Assembly (NCBI GenBank): GCA_038030265.1
Contig: CM075941.1
Span: forward strand, 868,001 to 932,000
Source: Corythucha ciliata
Lineage: Eukaryota; Arthropoda; Insecta; Hemiptera; Tingidae
Direction: 5' to 3'
Length of the DNA stretch: 64,000 nt
The translations under genes were made by a program, and so were the position numbers. Below, one piece after another: positions 10,700 through 22,084 of this stretch (position 1 is its first letter; each line of letters begins with the position of its first letter). The notes below the pieces were generated by a model. That model saw only the letters and a list, made by a program, of their open reading frames with translations, made no database searches and had not been told where the DNA came from.

Positions 10700-12001
10700 T
10701 TATAGCAAATTCATCAAAATCAAGGTGTTTTGTGGATTAGTGTATTTCCTGATTTGTTGCCTTAGGTTGGTAAACGTCCCGTGGCTTGATAACTGTACCA
10801 GGAAGCCGGTGACCAAAAGAGGTAGGTACCTCTATACAATTTCAAGAAAAAATTCCGGGGCCAGGTTGATGTCTTCATTAATGTTTTCAGGTTTGATCAA
10901 TTCGAATCTGAACTTTCGCGAAGTTACGACCCCGGGGCAACATGCCATTTGATTTTTTTTAAATTTCCACCACGTGGCTTTTAAAAAGCCACGCATAATA
11001 ATTATTTAAAATATGGTTCCCGCAGTTTTCTTGTGTTTTCAGGTGAGCTGAATCTGATCAGCTTAAAACTCGAAAAACTGCAAATACTCAAGATTTCATG
11101 CTTTTTACAATGTAAATGCATCCAAATGACGTAATTAACGTTATTTTCCAATGTTTTCAGGTGTGCTGAATCCGAATATAAAATTTACAACCCACTGCAA
11201 GGCAACGAAAAACAGTTTCACATTTCAGTATTTTTTAACGTGATAAGTTTAAAAGAGATTCATTTTATTGATTTTAATCAATCTGATACAGATTAAAATC
11301 AAGTCTCCATATTTTTATTTTGGGCTGAATCCGAATGCCGTTTCCTAGACCATATCAGCGTGACATACACTTAAGGGATATCAAAAACCATATAAAAAAA
11401 AAAAAAAAAAAAAATACAACGTTAACCCTGTTTTTCTAGCAGTTTTTTCCAGTGTTTCTGGTGAGCTGAATCCAAATTAGTTTTCAAAGTTCTAACAATC
11501 CCACCGCCACCAACATGTTAATAATGTAGAATAAATTCTTGAGCAAAGAAAACTGCATCCAAAGTAAAAAACCGACATGCATAGTAGCACTCATCACCTT
11601 GGACGCATTTGGAACCGGTGGTAGGTGCATAACAGGTGTTCATAGGCAGCAAAAGTTGTAGGGGGAAGTGAGGTCATGTTGCAGCTCTGCTGTCTTTGAA
11701 GGGCGATGTTACGTAATTCACGTACCTCAAGTTCTGTAGAGCGGGGACGTGTGATAATGACCACTATATACACAGCCGGTACTTCTCCCCCACCTGAGCA
11801 AGCACCTTTGTCGAACATTAGGGGTTTGTGAAGGGTTCTGGGTCATTGAACACTTTCTCCATGCCCTGAGATTGGATGCGTTTTCGTCAAAGTCTTGCGA
11901 CAATTGAACCTGCCCTGATTGTACAGGGTGATGTTGAATCATACCCACTGACTGCATGAATGAAGCCGGATGAGTGTCACGCCTGCTACATCTTCACCAA
12001 A
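10700..12001. other. CMC internal region with dispersed GCTGAATCC repeats
   Basis: No convincing gene. A motif close to TTTTCAGGTGAGCTGAATCC recurs near 10882, 11037, 11155, 11312 and 11455, roughly every 110-160 bases. Inverted copies lie near 16250 and 16380, beyond the nested hAT-like element. An A-run lies at about 11394-11414. The short ORFs here (for example 11594-11957, minus) show no recognisable domain. Confidence 0.55.
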
Positions 12002-12449
12002 GCAGTGGGCAGAGGTGGGCAAAATACTTTGAAAATGTATTTTAAATACAAAGCCCAAAATACTTTCAAAAATGTATTTTAAATACTGAAATACAAATAC
12101 TTTTTGAATTGTATTTTGAATAAAATACAAATACAATTTAAAATACTTTTCAAAAATTCGATTTCGATGGCAGATAGTGCGAAAAACACGAAAAATAAAT
12201 AATTCAAAAATATCAGGTCCTTCAATAGACAAGTTGACAAAATGTAGCAGCGCGTTATGGCGCTGCGCCGCAATGCGCAAAAAAAAGTACACAAGTTAGC
12301 ACCAAATATTTAGTACCGAACCGGCGAGCACTGGTGGATCGTGAGCTGAGAAGGAGGTGAGGTCACTGGTGGACCTATATCGGGGCCCGGGGCAAAAATC
12401 TTCAAGAGGCCCCTAAAAGTCTCTAAATATAAATAAAACCTCTATTGGT

Positions 12450-15400
12450 AACCTCTAAGGCCTTTTCCTAATTTAATTTAGCCATGGCTATTTCCAAAGT
12501 CTATCCGCTAAACAGCGCTTATGCCAAGTTTAAACTGCGAATTTCTCCATTTTAGCCGCGAATGAGTGCTTTTTGTCAACTTTAACAGAAAATGAGCGCT
12601 TTTCGCCGCAAATTAGCAACTGATTAGCAGGGTGATACCCACGACCATAAGACATAAATATGCACTTTTCCCCAAATTTAGCAGCAAAGTAGATTTGGTA
12701 TCCGGTGAATCAGCGATGTTTCTTCAACTTTCCTCGAGTTGCCGTTTTCCACAATTTTAGCTGCAAATTAGCGATTTTTTCTAGCGGTTTACTCAGTATG
12801 AGCTGAAAATTACTCAATATTAGCCATAAAATTCTCGAAATGTTTACCACATATTAGCATTTTTTGTCCACCGCAACCATACACTGCGGAATAGCGATTT
12901 CGTCTCAGTTTTAGCCGCGACTTTGCGAGTTTTTCACTCATAGCCATAAATTAGCGCTTTTTCTCAATTTTAGCCTCAAAGTCTCCCGAGGAAGCCGCGA
13001 ATTAACGTATTTCCAATTTTTGACGCTTTAAATTTGTCTCAATTTTAGCCGTAAATTAGCGCTTTTTCGTAATTTTAGCAGTGCAGTAGCTATTTCTAGC
13101 CCGTGTATTAGCGAATTTTGTTCATTTCAGCCACGAATTGGCGTTTTCCGATATTTTTACTGCAAATCGGCAATTCTTCCATTCTTGACAGTGAATTAGC
13201 ACTTTTTGTTTCAATTTAGGCAGAAAATTAACTTTTCTCTTTATTCTAGCCAGAATAATTACTGATTTTCTCTATATTAGCCGCAAATTGGCGGGTTCTT
13301 TTACATTTTGGCACCGCATTAGTATTTTTTTTCAATTTTAATTATATGTAGAATAGGGCTTCATCTCAGTTCTTGCCGTGAATCAGTGTTTTTTCTTTTA
13401 CTTATAACCATGAATTTGCCGTTTACCTCAATTTTAGCCACAAAGTTGTTGTCAGAAGACGGAATTAGAAATTCCAACACACTTTATCCGCGATTATTTT
13501 CTCAATTTTAGCCGTAAATTCGCGTTTTTTTCAACTTTAGCTGCTTTGAAGCGTTTCTATAATCTGTGAATTCGCGAATTACCTTAATTTTTCAGCCACG
13601 AATTCGTGATTTCCTCAGATTTTGGCCGGGAATAACACTTTTTCTGCTGCTGAGCTGATAACGAGAGTTTTTATTTATTTATGACAGGCTAATTATAGTG
13701 AATTTTTCAATATTAGCTAGTTTTTTTTACACTTTAGTCCCACGTTGGCATTTTTCCTTCAATTTTTGCTATGGATTAGCGTTTATTGTTTAGTTTTAGC
13801 CTCGAACAGAAGCTACGCATTTGCGTTTTGTCAATTTTTCAAGGTTTAGTGACTTTGTGGGTCGCGCTCTCTTCGGTATACAAAATAACGGCCAACGAAA
13901 AATTTAGAGATCTTTTTTATAACGACAAAAAAATACGAACTCCCGATCAAACTGACTAATGTTGTTTTTCTAACATAATATTTGTTATTTTTAAAAATAA
14001 AAATTGAGGTTTGTTAGCTGATAGCACGCTACAACTTTAACCAATTGGCCACGGGTTAGCGCTTTTAACCCTTTAAGGTACCGGGGGTCCAAATGAGTTT
14101 TGGGTCTGGACGTTTTGTGTACCTCATATTGGACACCTAGTTGGAGACTGCGCTATAGATGAAATGACCTGACTTTTGAATGGGAGAGGCTAGAACACGT
14201 TTATGAGTTGAATAAACTCCAACTGATCGTGGTAGGACACGTTTTTCCCGGCTTTTTGTGCGTTGTGTCCAACATAGGGAACACTTTCGGGGTTTTCGAC
14301 GCCATTTTGTTGTGGTTTTCAGTGTTTGTTTGGTTCCGGAAGTTAATGTCAATGAGCTCGGCGGAACTGGCAGGGAGATTCTTCCAATTTTTCGCTGGTA
14401 AATGGTAATTTATACTTCATATTCTTAAACTGAGTGCCCCATAAAATGCAATTATGGATTGTTAACCCTTAACTTCCTGCTGAAAAATGAAAAACTGCTC
14501 CACCGTGCATACCCTTTTTTATACTTTGTCTCTTCCTGATTACATTTGAACGAGGTAATTGATCTTTAACGAATGGATATCGCATGCTGAAAAGGGTTTT
14601 AATGGATTGATGTGCTGGGAAGGAGCCAATTAAGTTCGGCCAAGAAAAAATTTCGTGGTAAATCAAGTTACTTTAGACACCGTTAGATTTTTCAAGTATA
14701 GAACGCTTAGTGTCCAATATGAAGCACACCTCCCATGTGGTTTGAGTGAAAGGTGTCCCGAGTAGGGCCCACCAAGAGTTTACTAATTTTCCTAGTCGCA
14801 TTTGTTTGTTTGTAATGCCAAAATGTTCAACTAAAATGTCGCTAATTTATGATTTATTGTTTGAACAATTACCTTATTTTAGTATATTTTTGGTCAAGTG
14901 CTAACAAGTTGAAGAAAAATTAATTCAAAATGCTTAATTTTTTCGGACAGCATGATATGTGTCTTGTGTAGCGAACACCATTAAATTCTCTCTGAAAACT
15001 TTATTAATGAATTCATGGCATAAAAATTCGTTTTTCATGGGTCACTGAGTGTATTAAAGTCAATTTGAATGACTTCTGACGCCATTTTTGAAAAAATGTT
15101 GATGGGTACTCCCGGGGTATAAAGCAGGTGTCCAGAATACGACGCACTAACACTTAAAGGGTTAACCAATTTTAGCAGTGCAGTAGGGATTCTTTCGTTT
15201 GTTTGGCGATTTTCCTCCATTTTAGCCACGATTTGGCGTTTTCCTCATTTTCAGCTGCAGTTTAGCCATTTTTTAGCAGCCAATTAGCACTTTCTTCTCT
15301 GTTTGAGTTGAAAATTAGTGTTTTCCTTAAAGTTGGCCCCGCAAATTAATATTTTTGTCAATTCTAGCCGCGTAGTTTTTTTAGGTTTTAGCCCGCGTGA

Positions 15401-15700
15401 GCAATTTTTTTCTACGGATTAGCGCTGTTTCTCAGTTTGAGCCTCGATTCTTTCAGAAGCTATACAGATTCTCGTTTTCTCAATTTCAGCCGCGAATTAT
15501 TGATTTTTCTTCATTTCAGCTGTGAAATAGCGTTTTCTGATAATTTTGCAGCGAATTAGCACATTATCTATCCTCTTTTTTTTGTTAATAGGCGATTTTT
15601 CGCCATTTGAGTTGTGAATTTGCCATTTTGGTCCAGTTTAAACTCGAATTAGCGTTGTTTTTCGCAATAATTGCCACGAGTTTTGTTTACTTGTACAGCT
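12450..15700. repeat. degenerate ~30-bp tandem array inside the hAT-like element
   Basis: About 2.1 kb (excluding 14065-15165) of diverged repeats around TTTTAGCCGCGAATTAGCGC then TTTTTCTCAA; unit length varies from about 25 to 35 bases. The array is split by the piggyBac-like element. Scattered stops exclude a protein-coding repeat. Confidence 0.8.
14069..15161. mobile_element. piggyBac-like non-autonomous element
   Basis: 1,093 bp flanked by TTAA (14065-14068, 15162-15165). Ends CCCTTTAAG and mirror CTTAAAGGG, as expected for piggyBac (TTAA target, CCC start). A further inner inverted pair (TCATATTGGACAC near 14126 and its mirror near 14709) lies inside. No transposase seen; a 71-codon minus-strand ORF (14352-14137) has one C-x2-C pair and is not identifiable. 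Confidence 0.85.
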
Positions 15701-15701
15701 T

Positions 15702-15965
15702 TGTGTACTTGTAGGCTAGGGCTCTGTATGATCCATTTTTGTGCCAAGTTTCCATCCGCTAGCATCATTTTTGCGGCAGTTGTGCTAACAAGGAATTTGG
15801 AACTTCCACCTCCCACCATGACTACCCTTCCCTCTCCACTTTTTCGAAAAATGAAAACGTCAATCGAAGGCTGTTATTACACCGGGTTTTTGTGCCAAAT
15901 ATGGTGTCACTAAGTTAGGTTATACTGGTGAATGGTGGCGAAGAAGTGGTAACTAATGAACGTTG
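15702..15965. other. short unexplained segment of the hAT-like interior
   Basis: Non-repetitive sequence between the array and the right subterminal zone. An 80-codon plus-strand ORF (15671-15913) has no recognisable domain. Confidence 0.4.
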
Positions 15966-16198
15966 AAATTAAAAGTATTTGTATTTGTATTTGTATTTTC
16001 GTTGAGTGTGAAATACAAAATACTTTTGAAAATGTATTTCAAATACAAAGCCCAAAATACTTTCAAAAATGTATTTTAAATACAGAAATATAAATACTTT
16101 TTCAAAAGTATTTAAATACAATTACAAAATACGTATTTTGTATTTAAAATACAAAGTATTTTAAATACTCAAGTATCTTGCCCACCCCTGGCAGTGGG

Positions 16199-16883
16199 TG
16201 GATGGTACAATGGTTTAAATTGGGGATCGTTAGAGTTTTTAGAACAAATTATGATTCAGCACACCTGAAACACTCGAAGAAGCAGAGAGAAAAACCGGTA
16301 GAAGATCACATTGGAAAATGAATACAAATTATTCTTCAACTCGTTAACATACGTCACTCTGATATGCTTTGTGAAATGACATTCGGATAGAACACCATAA
16401 AAAATTGGAACTTGATTAATTACAGCAAAAAGGTTACAAATTAAATTACGTTAATAAATTATGTAATGTAAATTTTTTTGTTTCTTCGAGTATTTGTTGA
16501 TACGGGCCACTTGTATGGGGTCGAAACTTTGATATTCGGATGGAGCATAAATGAACGTGGAAAATAATACGAAATATATCAATTATTTCGCCATTGGACG
16601 CTTATTACATTGAAAAAATAGCAGAAAACGGGGGTTTTTGGAGCTTTTTCGATTTTAGCCTGAAGCATCTCTCGGGGTTTAAATTCAGCCTAAGTACACC
16701 CGAAAACCTAAGAAATGTGCGTGAACCTCTTAAAAAAACCTCAATGCAATGCATTTGGCATCTTCAACGGGAGAATGTTATTTATGTTAGTCTAAATGAA
16801 GATATCAAATGCATCGGAAGCTGGGGTCTTCGTAAAAACTTAAATAAATTGACCATTATTGAATTCTCAATCATCTTGTTATA
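16199..16883. other. CMC internal spacer downstream of the transposase
   Basis: Contains inverted copies of the GATTCAGC motif seen at 10.9-11.5 kb. A 100-codon plus-strand ORF (16594-16896) lies opposite the transposase end and has no recognisable domain. Confidence 0.45.
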
Positions 16884-18952
16884 TCAGTTAGCATGAATCA
16901 ACGGGATTCCTACAACCTCATTTTCAGTGGCGTCCAAGGGTATTCTCCACCATTTACCACTCACTAACTTGCAAGACCAACATGTAAGTTGAGGGGCGAC
17001 GGTTAATCTAAAAATATCGACAAGTTCGGATGAATACGGAACGAAGTACAATGGTTGTTTTTTCACGTATTCGAAGCCAATAATTTCGTGTTCGTTGTGG
17101 AAAGAACAAAATATTATATTCTTCACCTCGACAAAAGTAGACTGATTGACGATGCAAAAACAAGCATTTCGATTTAAGCATATTTTGAAGTTTTCCGTTT
17201 GGAAACTAGTGAACTGAGCCTCAGCCTGATGGTAATCAGTCGTCAAGACAGGCCCCATCGTATGAGAATTTTCGAACATAGGAAATTCGTCATTTTGGTT
17301 TTTGATCAAGATTTGAGCGCTGTAGTTTGAGCGCTCATCCGCTTTTCTATTTGGACTAAAGGATTACGATGGTTCCGAACCAGCTTTTTTAAATCCTTCA
17401 AGAAATTTTCAAATTTGAACGCACTAAAAGATTCTAGCGAGCCAAACTTCTTAACATCGTCTGCTATGTGTAGTAAACCATGCACATAATATGAAACGTG
17501 TTTTTCTCCATAAATTTTAGTGAAGGAACTGACAAAGTTTACTAATAAATTATGAGCGTATTCTAAATAAGCAGCTGTACAGTTTGGACGTAGCAACAAA
17601 CTGATAGCCATGTGCAAGGTTAAGAAATTTATGTACAGATCTTTGTTCGCTAGGGATTTTAGCACATGAGGCCCCGTGTAAAGCAGAAATGATCTAAATT
17701 CGGTGGCTTTCCAGTGCTTGACGTCGAAGAGCGATCTGGGTTTCCGGTTGAAATATCTTGGGCATGAGGACCGAATGAACAGTAGTTTTTCAGATATTGC
17801 GCTTTTTTCAGATGGAGAAATTCTGGTGGGTAATGGACCAAAAACCCAGAGTTTTATAAGCTTTTTCATTAGGCCCAAACAAATATGGTGCATGTATTCA
17901 AATGGCACATTCGTTACTGGACCAAAGCCGGGAACTTCTGTCAGAATTGTGTGACCAGTGTGGTGATCGTCATATTTTCGTGTCTTAAAGTCTTCGTCAG
18001 TCCTAATCTCAGTTATTTTCCCGGGGAAACTAACCCTATCCGTAATATATTTTCCTTTTATATTACACTTGGGACAACAGTAGTAACCACTGTGCCCATT
18101 AATTGACAATACGGCGGATTTTGCTGGAGCGTCACAAATTAAGGCATCGAACGAGACCTTAATTTTAGTGTTATTATGCGTCCAACCATGTTCACAGTAA
18201 AATGATAGGTCCTTCACGAAATCAGTCAAGAAAGAGTTGAAGTTACTTGGTTTTTCTACGCCGTAAAAACAGCCAACGATGAAGACTTTCTTCGAATTCG
18301 CACTACTACATAAAATTGGCCAAAGACTCGAATTAGAAGACTTCGATAATGGAAGGCCATCTATATTAATTTGTAATTTCAGCTCATGTTGGTTGTTGAT
18401 GGACAAGTTGCAGAGAGCGTGCTTCAGTCCAAAATGAACATAATGCCCTCCTACCATTTCAACGACATTACAAGTTCGGGGGGTTCGCAAAAGGGTTCTG
18501 GCGTCAGCGGGTAAGTCGGCGATAGCGGATGGGTCACAGTTTTTGAGTATTTTTAAAAGTTGAGATAGCGAACTATGCGGTATATTATTCTTAATAGCCC
18601 AAGCAGCTAACTCTTGTGAAAACGAAATAACCGTCAAGTCTTCGCCAGTTTTTGAAACAAGTGTACTATCTAGCGTGGGATCTTCATCACCTGAATACAT
18701 TCCAGTTGCGAATGATGGAGAGGCAAGCGCCCGCGAAGTAAGGTCCGGATTTGGCCCATTCGGCACGATCGGATTTTGAGGCGCGTCATGAATAAAGTGA
18801 GGAATATTTGATGAGGTACTAGGTAAATCATTATTCAAATTAGTTAAGCGAGGGGCAGAATGGTTACTTAATGATTCTAAATCATGTTCAGTGTCCTCTC
18901 GAGCCAACTTCTTTGTGTACCGCAAAGAATAAGACCGAGCCGATGGCTTCAT
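16884..18952 (-). pseudogene. CMC-superfamily transposase (Tnp2-like), one frameshift
   Basis: A 548-codon ORF (18952-17306) followed, one frame over, by 142 codons (17309-16884) ending IPLIHAN. Putative catalytic residues: Asp198 in LQINIDGLP, Asp274 in LICDAPAKS and Glu418 in HWKATEFRS. Between them, CPKC (293-296) and MHHICLG (354-360) give the C-x2-C and (M/L)H motifs described for CMC transposases. The second copy at 44-46 kb conserves all of these, and its tail also ends IPLIH, which supports joining both frames here. The single frame break near 17306 is the only lesion I see. The start ATG is 550 bp inside the right end of the element. Confidence 0.82.
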
Positions 18953-19488
18953 TGTCGATCAATTTGATTTAAATAAACAATAATAACAATGATACTTACA
19001 CGTTCAGCTGGAATTAAATAAGACGAGTAGAGGTGAAGCCGAAATCACTCGAACGACGTATACAAATTACTAATTATTAGACTACAACAGAATTAAGAAG
19101 AGCAAGAGCATGTGTAAAACATTAGAGAAGCTCCGAATGAGAAGCACGCTGTGATAGGAATGATAAGCCAAAAGCGTCGTGCGCGCGAATTATGCATTGC
19201 TTCGGTGAGAGAATTAGCAAACTCAAAATTGCCATTTTTTGTTGTTGTTAAAACACGATGCTTTTTTTTTTTTTTTTTCAATTGAGTTGTAACTCTCTCT
19301 CCAAACGGCGAGTATCTGATAAATTACCAAAAAGTCAATCAAAAAGGTGACCCGGAAACGTTACGAAATCCAAGAATTGAAACGTTTTATACGGTTCTCT
19401 AAGTAACCGTGGTAAAACGTTTCGTTTTGGTTGCAGTGAAACCAAAACGATTTTGCGAATATGCAACGTTTTTGAAACGTTTTCAAGA
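18953..19488. promoter_or_regulatory. likely promoter region of the CMC transposase
   Basis: The stretch between the transposase start and the right terminus. It holds a T-run (19262-19279) and the AACGTTT array (19350-19480). No ORF of note. The promoter role is inferred from position only. Confidence 0.35.
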
Positions 19489-19506
19489 CTTTCTGTGCTA
19501 GCTGGG
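19489..19506 (-). repeat. CMC element right terminal inverted repeat
   Basis: Reads CCCAGCTAGCACA on the minus strand, followed by TA on the plus strand at 19507-19508. One mismatch to the left end. Confidence 0.85.
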
Positions 19507-19508
19507 TA

Positions 19509-19730
19509 GGTCTTACTTGCTTCGAACTCCTGATGGGGTCATATACAGGAGAAATCGAAAACATATCTTGAAAGTAACCCCTGAAACCTTTAAAGCACGC
19601 TTAGCTTCTCCTGATTGCAATAATTTTATTTCCCCTCAGGATGATCAAAGAACCCAACCTCTTGATAGTTCTAGACCGCGAAGGCATCTCCGGCCACCAG
19701 CGCATTTAACACATTTTGTTTGTTCTTGAC
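19509..19730 (+). pseudogene. gypsy-2 integrase C-terminal tail, after insertion
   Basis: Resumes the gypsy-2 pol frame after the nested block. LLRTPDGVIYRRNRKH is the basic tail common at the end of gypsy integrases. If 8208-19508 is removed, leaving one TA, the frame from 8160-8207 runs open into this tail. The ORF stops at 19727; the 3' LTR begins 175 bp later. Confidence 0.9.
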
Positions 19731-19891
19731 CAAAAGGGTAGTTATAATAATGTTGCATTATATTAATATCATTTCAGTGTTCCAGTGCATGATTATTTCT
19801 TGGCAATTGTATTAACAGTTTTGTTCTGTTTTCTTGGTTATAAAGGTTATGAAAAAAAAAAAAAAAAAAAAATGTAAATTGATACTTTTAT

Positions 19892-19904
19892 AAAAGGGGA
19901 AAGA
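19892..19904 (+). other. gypsy-2 polypurine tract
   Basis: AAAAGGGGAAAGA lies directly before the 3' LTR, where plus-strand DNA synthesis is primed. A run of about 20 A lies a little upstream (19853-19872). Confidence 0.75.
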
Positions 19905-20033
19905 TGTTGTAGATAACGTAACCTCAGTCGAAGGTTACAAGGGTGCAAGATAATCAGTTCGCTAGAGTACCTGTTCTTGTCTTAACTATAAAAATGTTTA
20001 ATTAAAATAAAGTGTTTTTACCGAGTTATTACA
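19905..20033 (+). repeat. gypsy-2 3' LTR
   Basis: 129 bp, identical to 4281-4410 apart from one missing A in an A run. Followed by ATTAT, the target duplication. Confidence 0.95.
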
Positions 20034-20038
20034 ATTAT

Positions 20039-21386
20039 CACACTGACTATTCAGGCCATCAGCTATAAATGACCATAATGCGCGGTAAAAATTGCCGAAC
20101 TGCAGCTTCATTCGGTGCCTTCGTTGTCGTCGGAAATTCGCAGTTTTTGCCGTGTTTCTTCCGAAAATGTTCAATGGATATGATAGGCTTGTTAGGGCTA
20201 AGCTTGAAACTCACAATGAGGAAGTAACACATTTTCCAAAACCATGCCGTCATGATAGCTTGGTTACCAAAACTCATGAAGACACGATCCGTTCACATAA
20301 AATCAGGCTCTATATTTTTGTATTAATTTTTAAAACTATTGGGTTGCGGGACCCATTTGAAATAGGCTAGATAGACTGATGACGCAATAACAGCCTTCGC
20401 ATAACCTTCACAATGGCTTCCCACAAATCAAACAATAGGACTTTAGAGAAAGGGGATGGTCAAGAAGGGGCAACACATGATAACAGCAACGATGCGGAGG
20501 GTTGGGAGGGGTCAGGACCCTTTAGTTACGTCACGAGTCACAGACCGGCCGTTTAAGGTAACAAAAAAAAGTGGCTAGTTTTATTATTTCGCTATAAATC
20601 GAAATCAATCATTTACGCACTAATATTCAATTCCTGGTCATATTTAGTCATTTTCTTTAGAAAAAAAATGTCTCCAGCGATTTTTATTTTTTATGTTACT
20701 TCCTCATTTCGAGGCTTATTATTCACCGAAACTTGCAATTGGGAAAGGACTCGGCAGGCTACGATCGAGTTGGCATTGCATTGTTATCTATTCCTGGTTG
20801 CCCCGTTCATGTAAGTTCTACATTGGAAGCTTGCTGCAAATCGGTTTTTTTTTCAATAACTCAGTCTTGATGGCTTTGTAGGCATCAAAATTACGTAAAA
20901 TGGAACTTAAGTGACTACGCTGGGGGATTATCGAAGGAAGGATCGCCGCTATCTAAAAAAAAATGAAAATAAATCGGTGTCGGTCCTTGCTCGTGAGTAT
21001 CCTATTGCTCAACATTTGACATCTTGTCATCAATAAAAATTGGGCAACATATTTCAATCGTAGTGTCCTTTCTAGTACAAAGGTTCATTAGTGGAAATTC
21101 TATAGACGCCCGTCATTTCCCGGCGATGTCGAGCTTGGTTAATGTAAATTACCTCGTTGACGAGGTGAGTACATTCACACAAGAGGAATTTCGCGATTTG
21201 AAATCACTTGAACCGCAACACGTCGACAGAAGTGGCTTAGTTAGTACTTCGGGAGTTCGGAATGCCGGAGACAAGGGCTTTGTGATGACAAGAGTGAGTT
21301 TTCCGTTGTTATTCAAGAAAAAAGGCCAGTTCACAATTTATTGTCGGTACGGGAACAGTAGTCGGACCAGAGCAACTAGCGCGTTA
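20039..21386. other. no recognised gene
   Basis: Unique-looking sequence after gypsy-2. ORFs at 20092-20370 (plus) and 21024-21443 (plus, 139 codons) show no recognisable domain; the latter runs into a MITE. It may hold the continuation of the LINE-1 target site. Confidence 0.4.
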
Positions 21387-21555
21387 GGCTCGTTTCACAC
21401 ATACGAGGTTTCTCGCGGCGCGGTTTTGGCTGCCGCGTATTGACCACGTACACCTTTACAGACGTGCGGTACGTATTACTTGGTTCGATGCGAAAGCGGC
21501 ATTCACGCGGATTACACGCGGGGGCCTCGTGAAACCGTGTTTGTGTGAAAAGAGC
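21387..21555. repeat. hairpin MITE (GGCTCGTTTCACAC type)
   Basis: Inverted arms GGCTCGTTTCACACATACGA and the imperfect mirror of TTTGTGTGAAAAGAGCG. Left flank TTA, right flank TTG. PIF/Harbinger-like with a decayed duplication. Confidence 0.55.
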
Positions 21556-22084
21556 GTTGGGAAATGCTTAACGTAGAATGTCCTCGTGCTCCTTTTATAG
21601 TGCTGAAGAAGATTACCTCACCCTGATGCTTGGAAAAGAATCTGAAGAAGAATACACGGTCCTTTCCAGCCCTCGAGTAGCACCCAACCAACGCGTAGTT
21701 CATCGGCATTTCGTTCTTTTTGGATCGGTCGAATAAACGCCATTTGTGTATTATAGAATAAAAAGACCACGTTTTGATGATTCTCTAGTCAAAATTCATT
21801 TTCCAAGTAACATAGGAACAAGACTTCTTGGCCGAGCGATGTGGGGAATACACATTCTGTTCTGCCTCAGTGACTGAAACCCGGAAGAAACTATCACCGT
21901 CTGTGGATCAATTGCTTATAATAGACCTAAATTTCAGCTCATAAAACATAAAACAACTTTTGGAACGTTAAAATTAAGTAAATATAAATAAATCTCTCAA
22001 TACTGTAATAAATTTGGGGTAACCAGGAAAGGTAATATAACCAAACTCTTATCTCGTGTCCGTTCCCGATTGCGTTGAAACTTA
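21556..22084. other. no recognised gene
   Basis: Contains short ORFs only. A hairpin GATTGCGTTGAA / TTCAACGCAATC (22068-22108) overlaps the next MITE. Confidence 0.4.

Larger units (their letters stand above)
12010..16190. mobile_element. hAT-like non-autonomous element filled with a degenerate array
   Basis: Ends CAGAGGTGGGCAA (12010) and, on the other strand, CAGGGGTGGGCAA (from 16190). A perfect 8-bp target duplication, GCAGTGGG, lies at 12002-12009 and 16191-16198. The 8-bp duplication and CAG...GGTGGGC ends are hAT hallmarks. Subterminal zones (12020-12150, 15970-16180) are packed with GTATTTNAAATAC palindromes. No transposase: the interior is a degenerate ~30-bp array plus a piggyBac-like insertion. 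Confidence 0.9.
8208..19506 (-). mobile_element. CMC-type (EnSpm/Mirage-like) DNA transposon with two genes
   Basis: 11.3-kb element inside gypsy-2 integrase. The ends are CCCAGCTAACACA (8208) and, on the other strand, CCCAGCTAGCACA (from 19506): 12 of 13 bases match. A TA duplication flanks it (8206-8207, 19507-19508), and removing it restores the host reading frame. Both subterminal regions (8220-8425 and 19350-19480) are crowded with AACGT-type motifs, likely transposase-binding repeats. It carries a transposase-like gene and a DUF4806-type gene, both on the minus strand, plus nested hAT-like and piggyBac-like elements. The CMC placement rests on the transposase motifs. Confidence 0.88.
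4281..20033 (+). mobile_element. Ty3/gypsy-2 retrotransposon, interrupted by nested DNA transposons
   Basis: A complete LTR element: 130-bp 5' LTR (4281-4410) and 129-bp 3' LTR (19905-20033). Both start TGTTGTAG and end TTATTACA, and they differ by a single A in a run. The 5-bp target duplication ATTAT occurs at 4276-4280 and 20034-20038. Gag-pol occupies 4469-8207 and resumes at 19509-19730. The 11.3-kb block between is a later insertion. Removing it leaves an element of about 4.5 kb. Confidence 0.93.

Noticed and set aside
14137..14352. 71-codon minus-strand ORF with a C-x2-C pair inside the piggyBac-like element, possibly the end of a piggyBac transposase
   Set aside because: A single Cys pair and basic residues are not enough, and no transposase core is present.
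21024..21443. 139-codon ORF as a host gene
   Set aside because: No domain recognised, and its end lies in a MITE.
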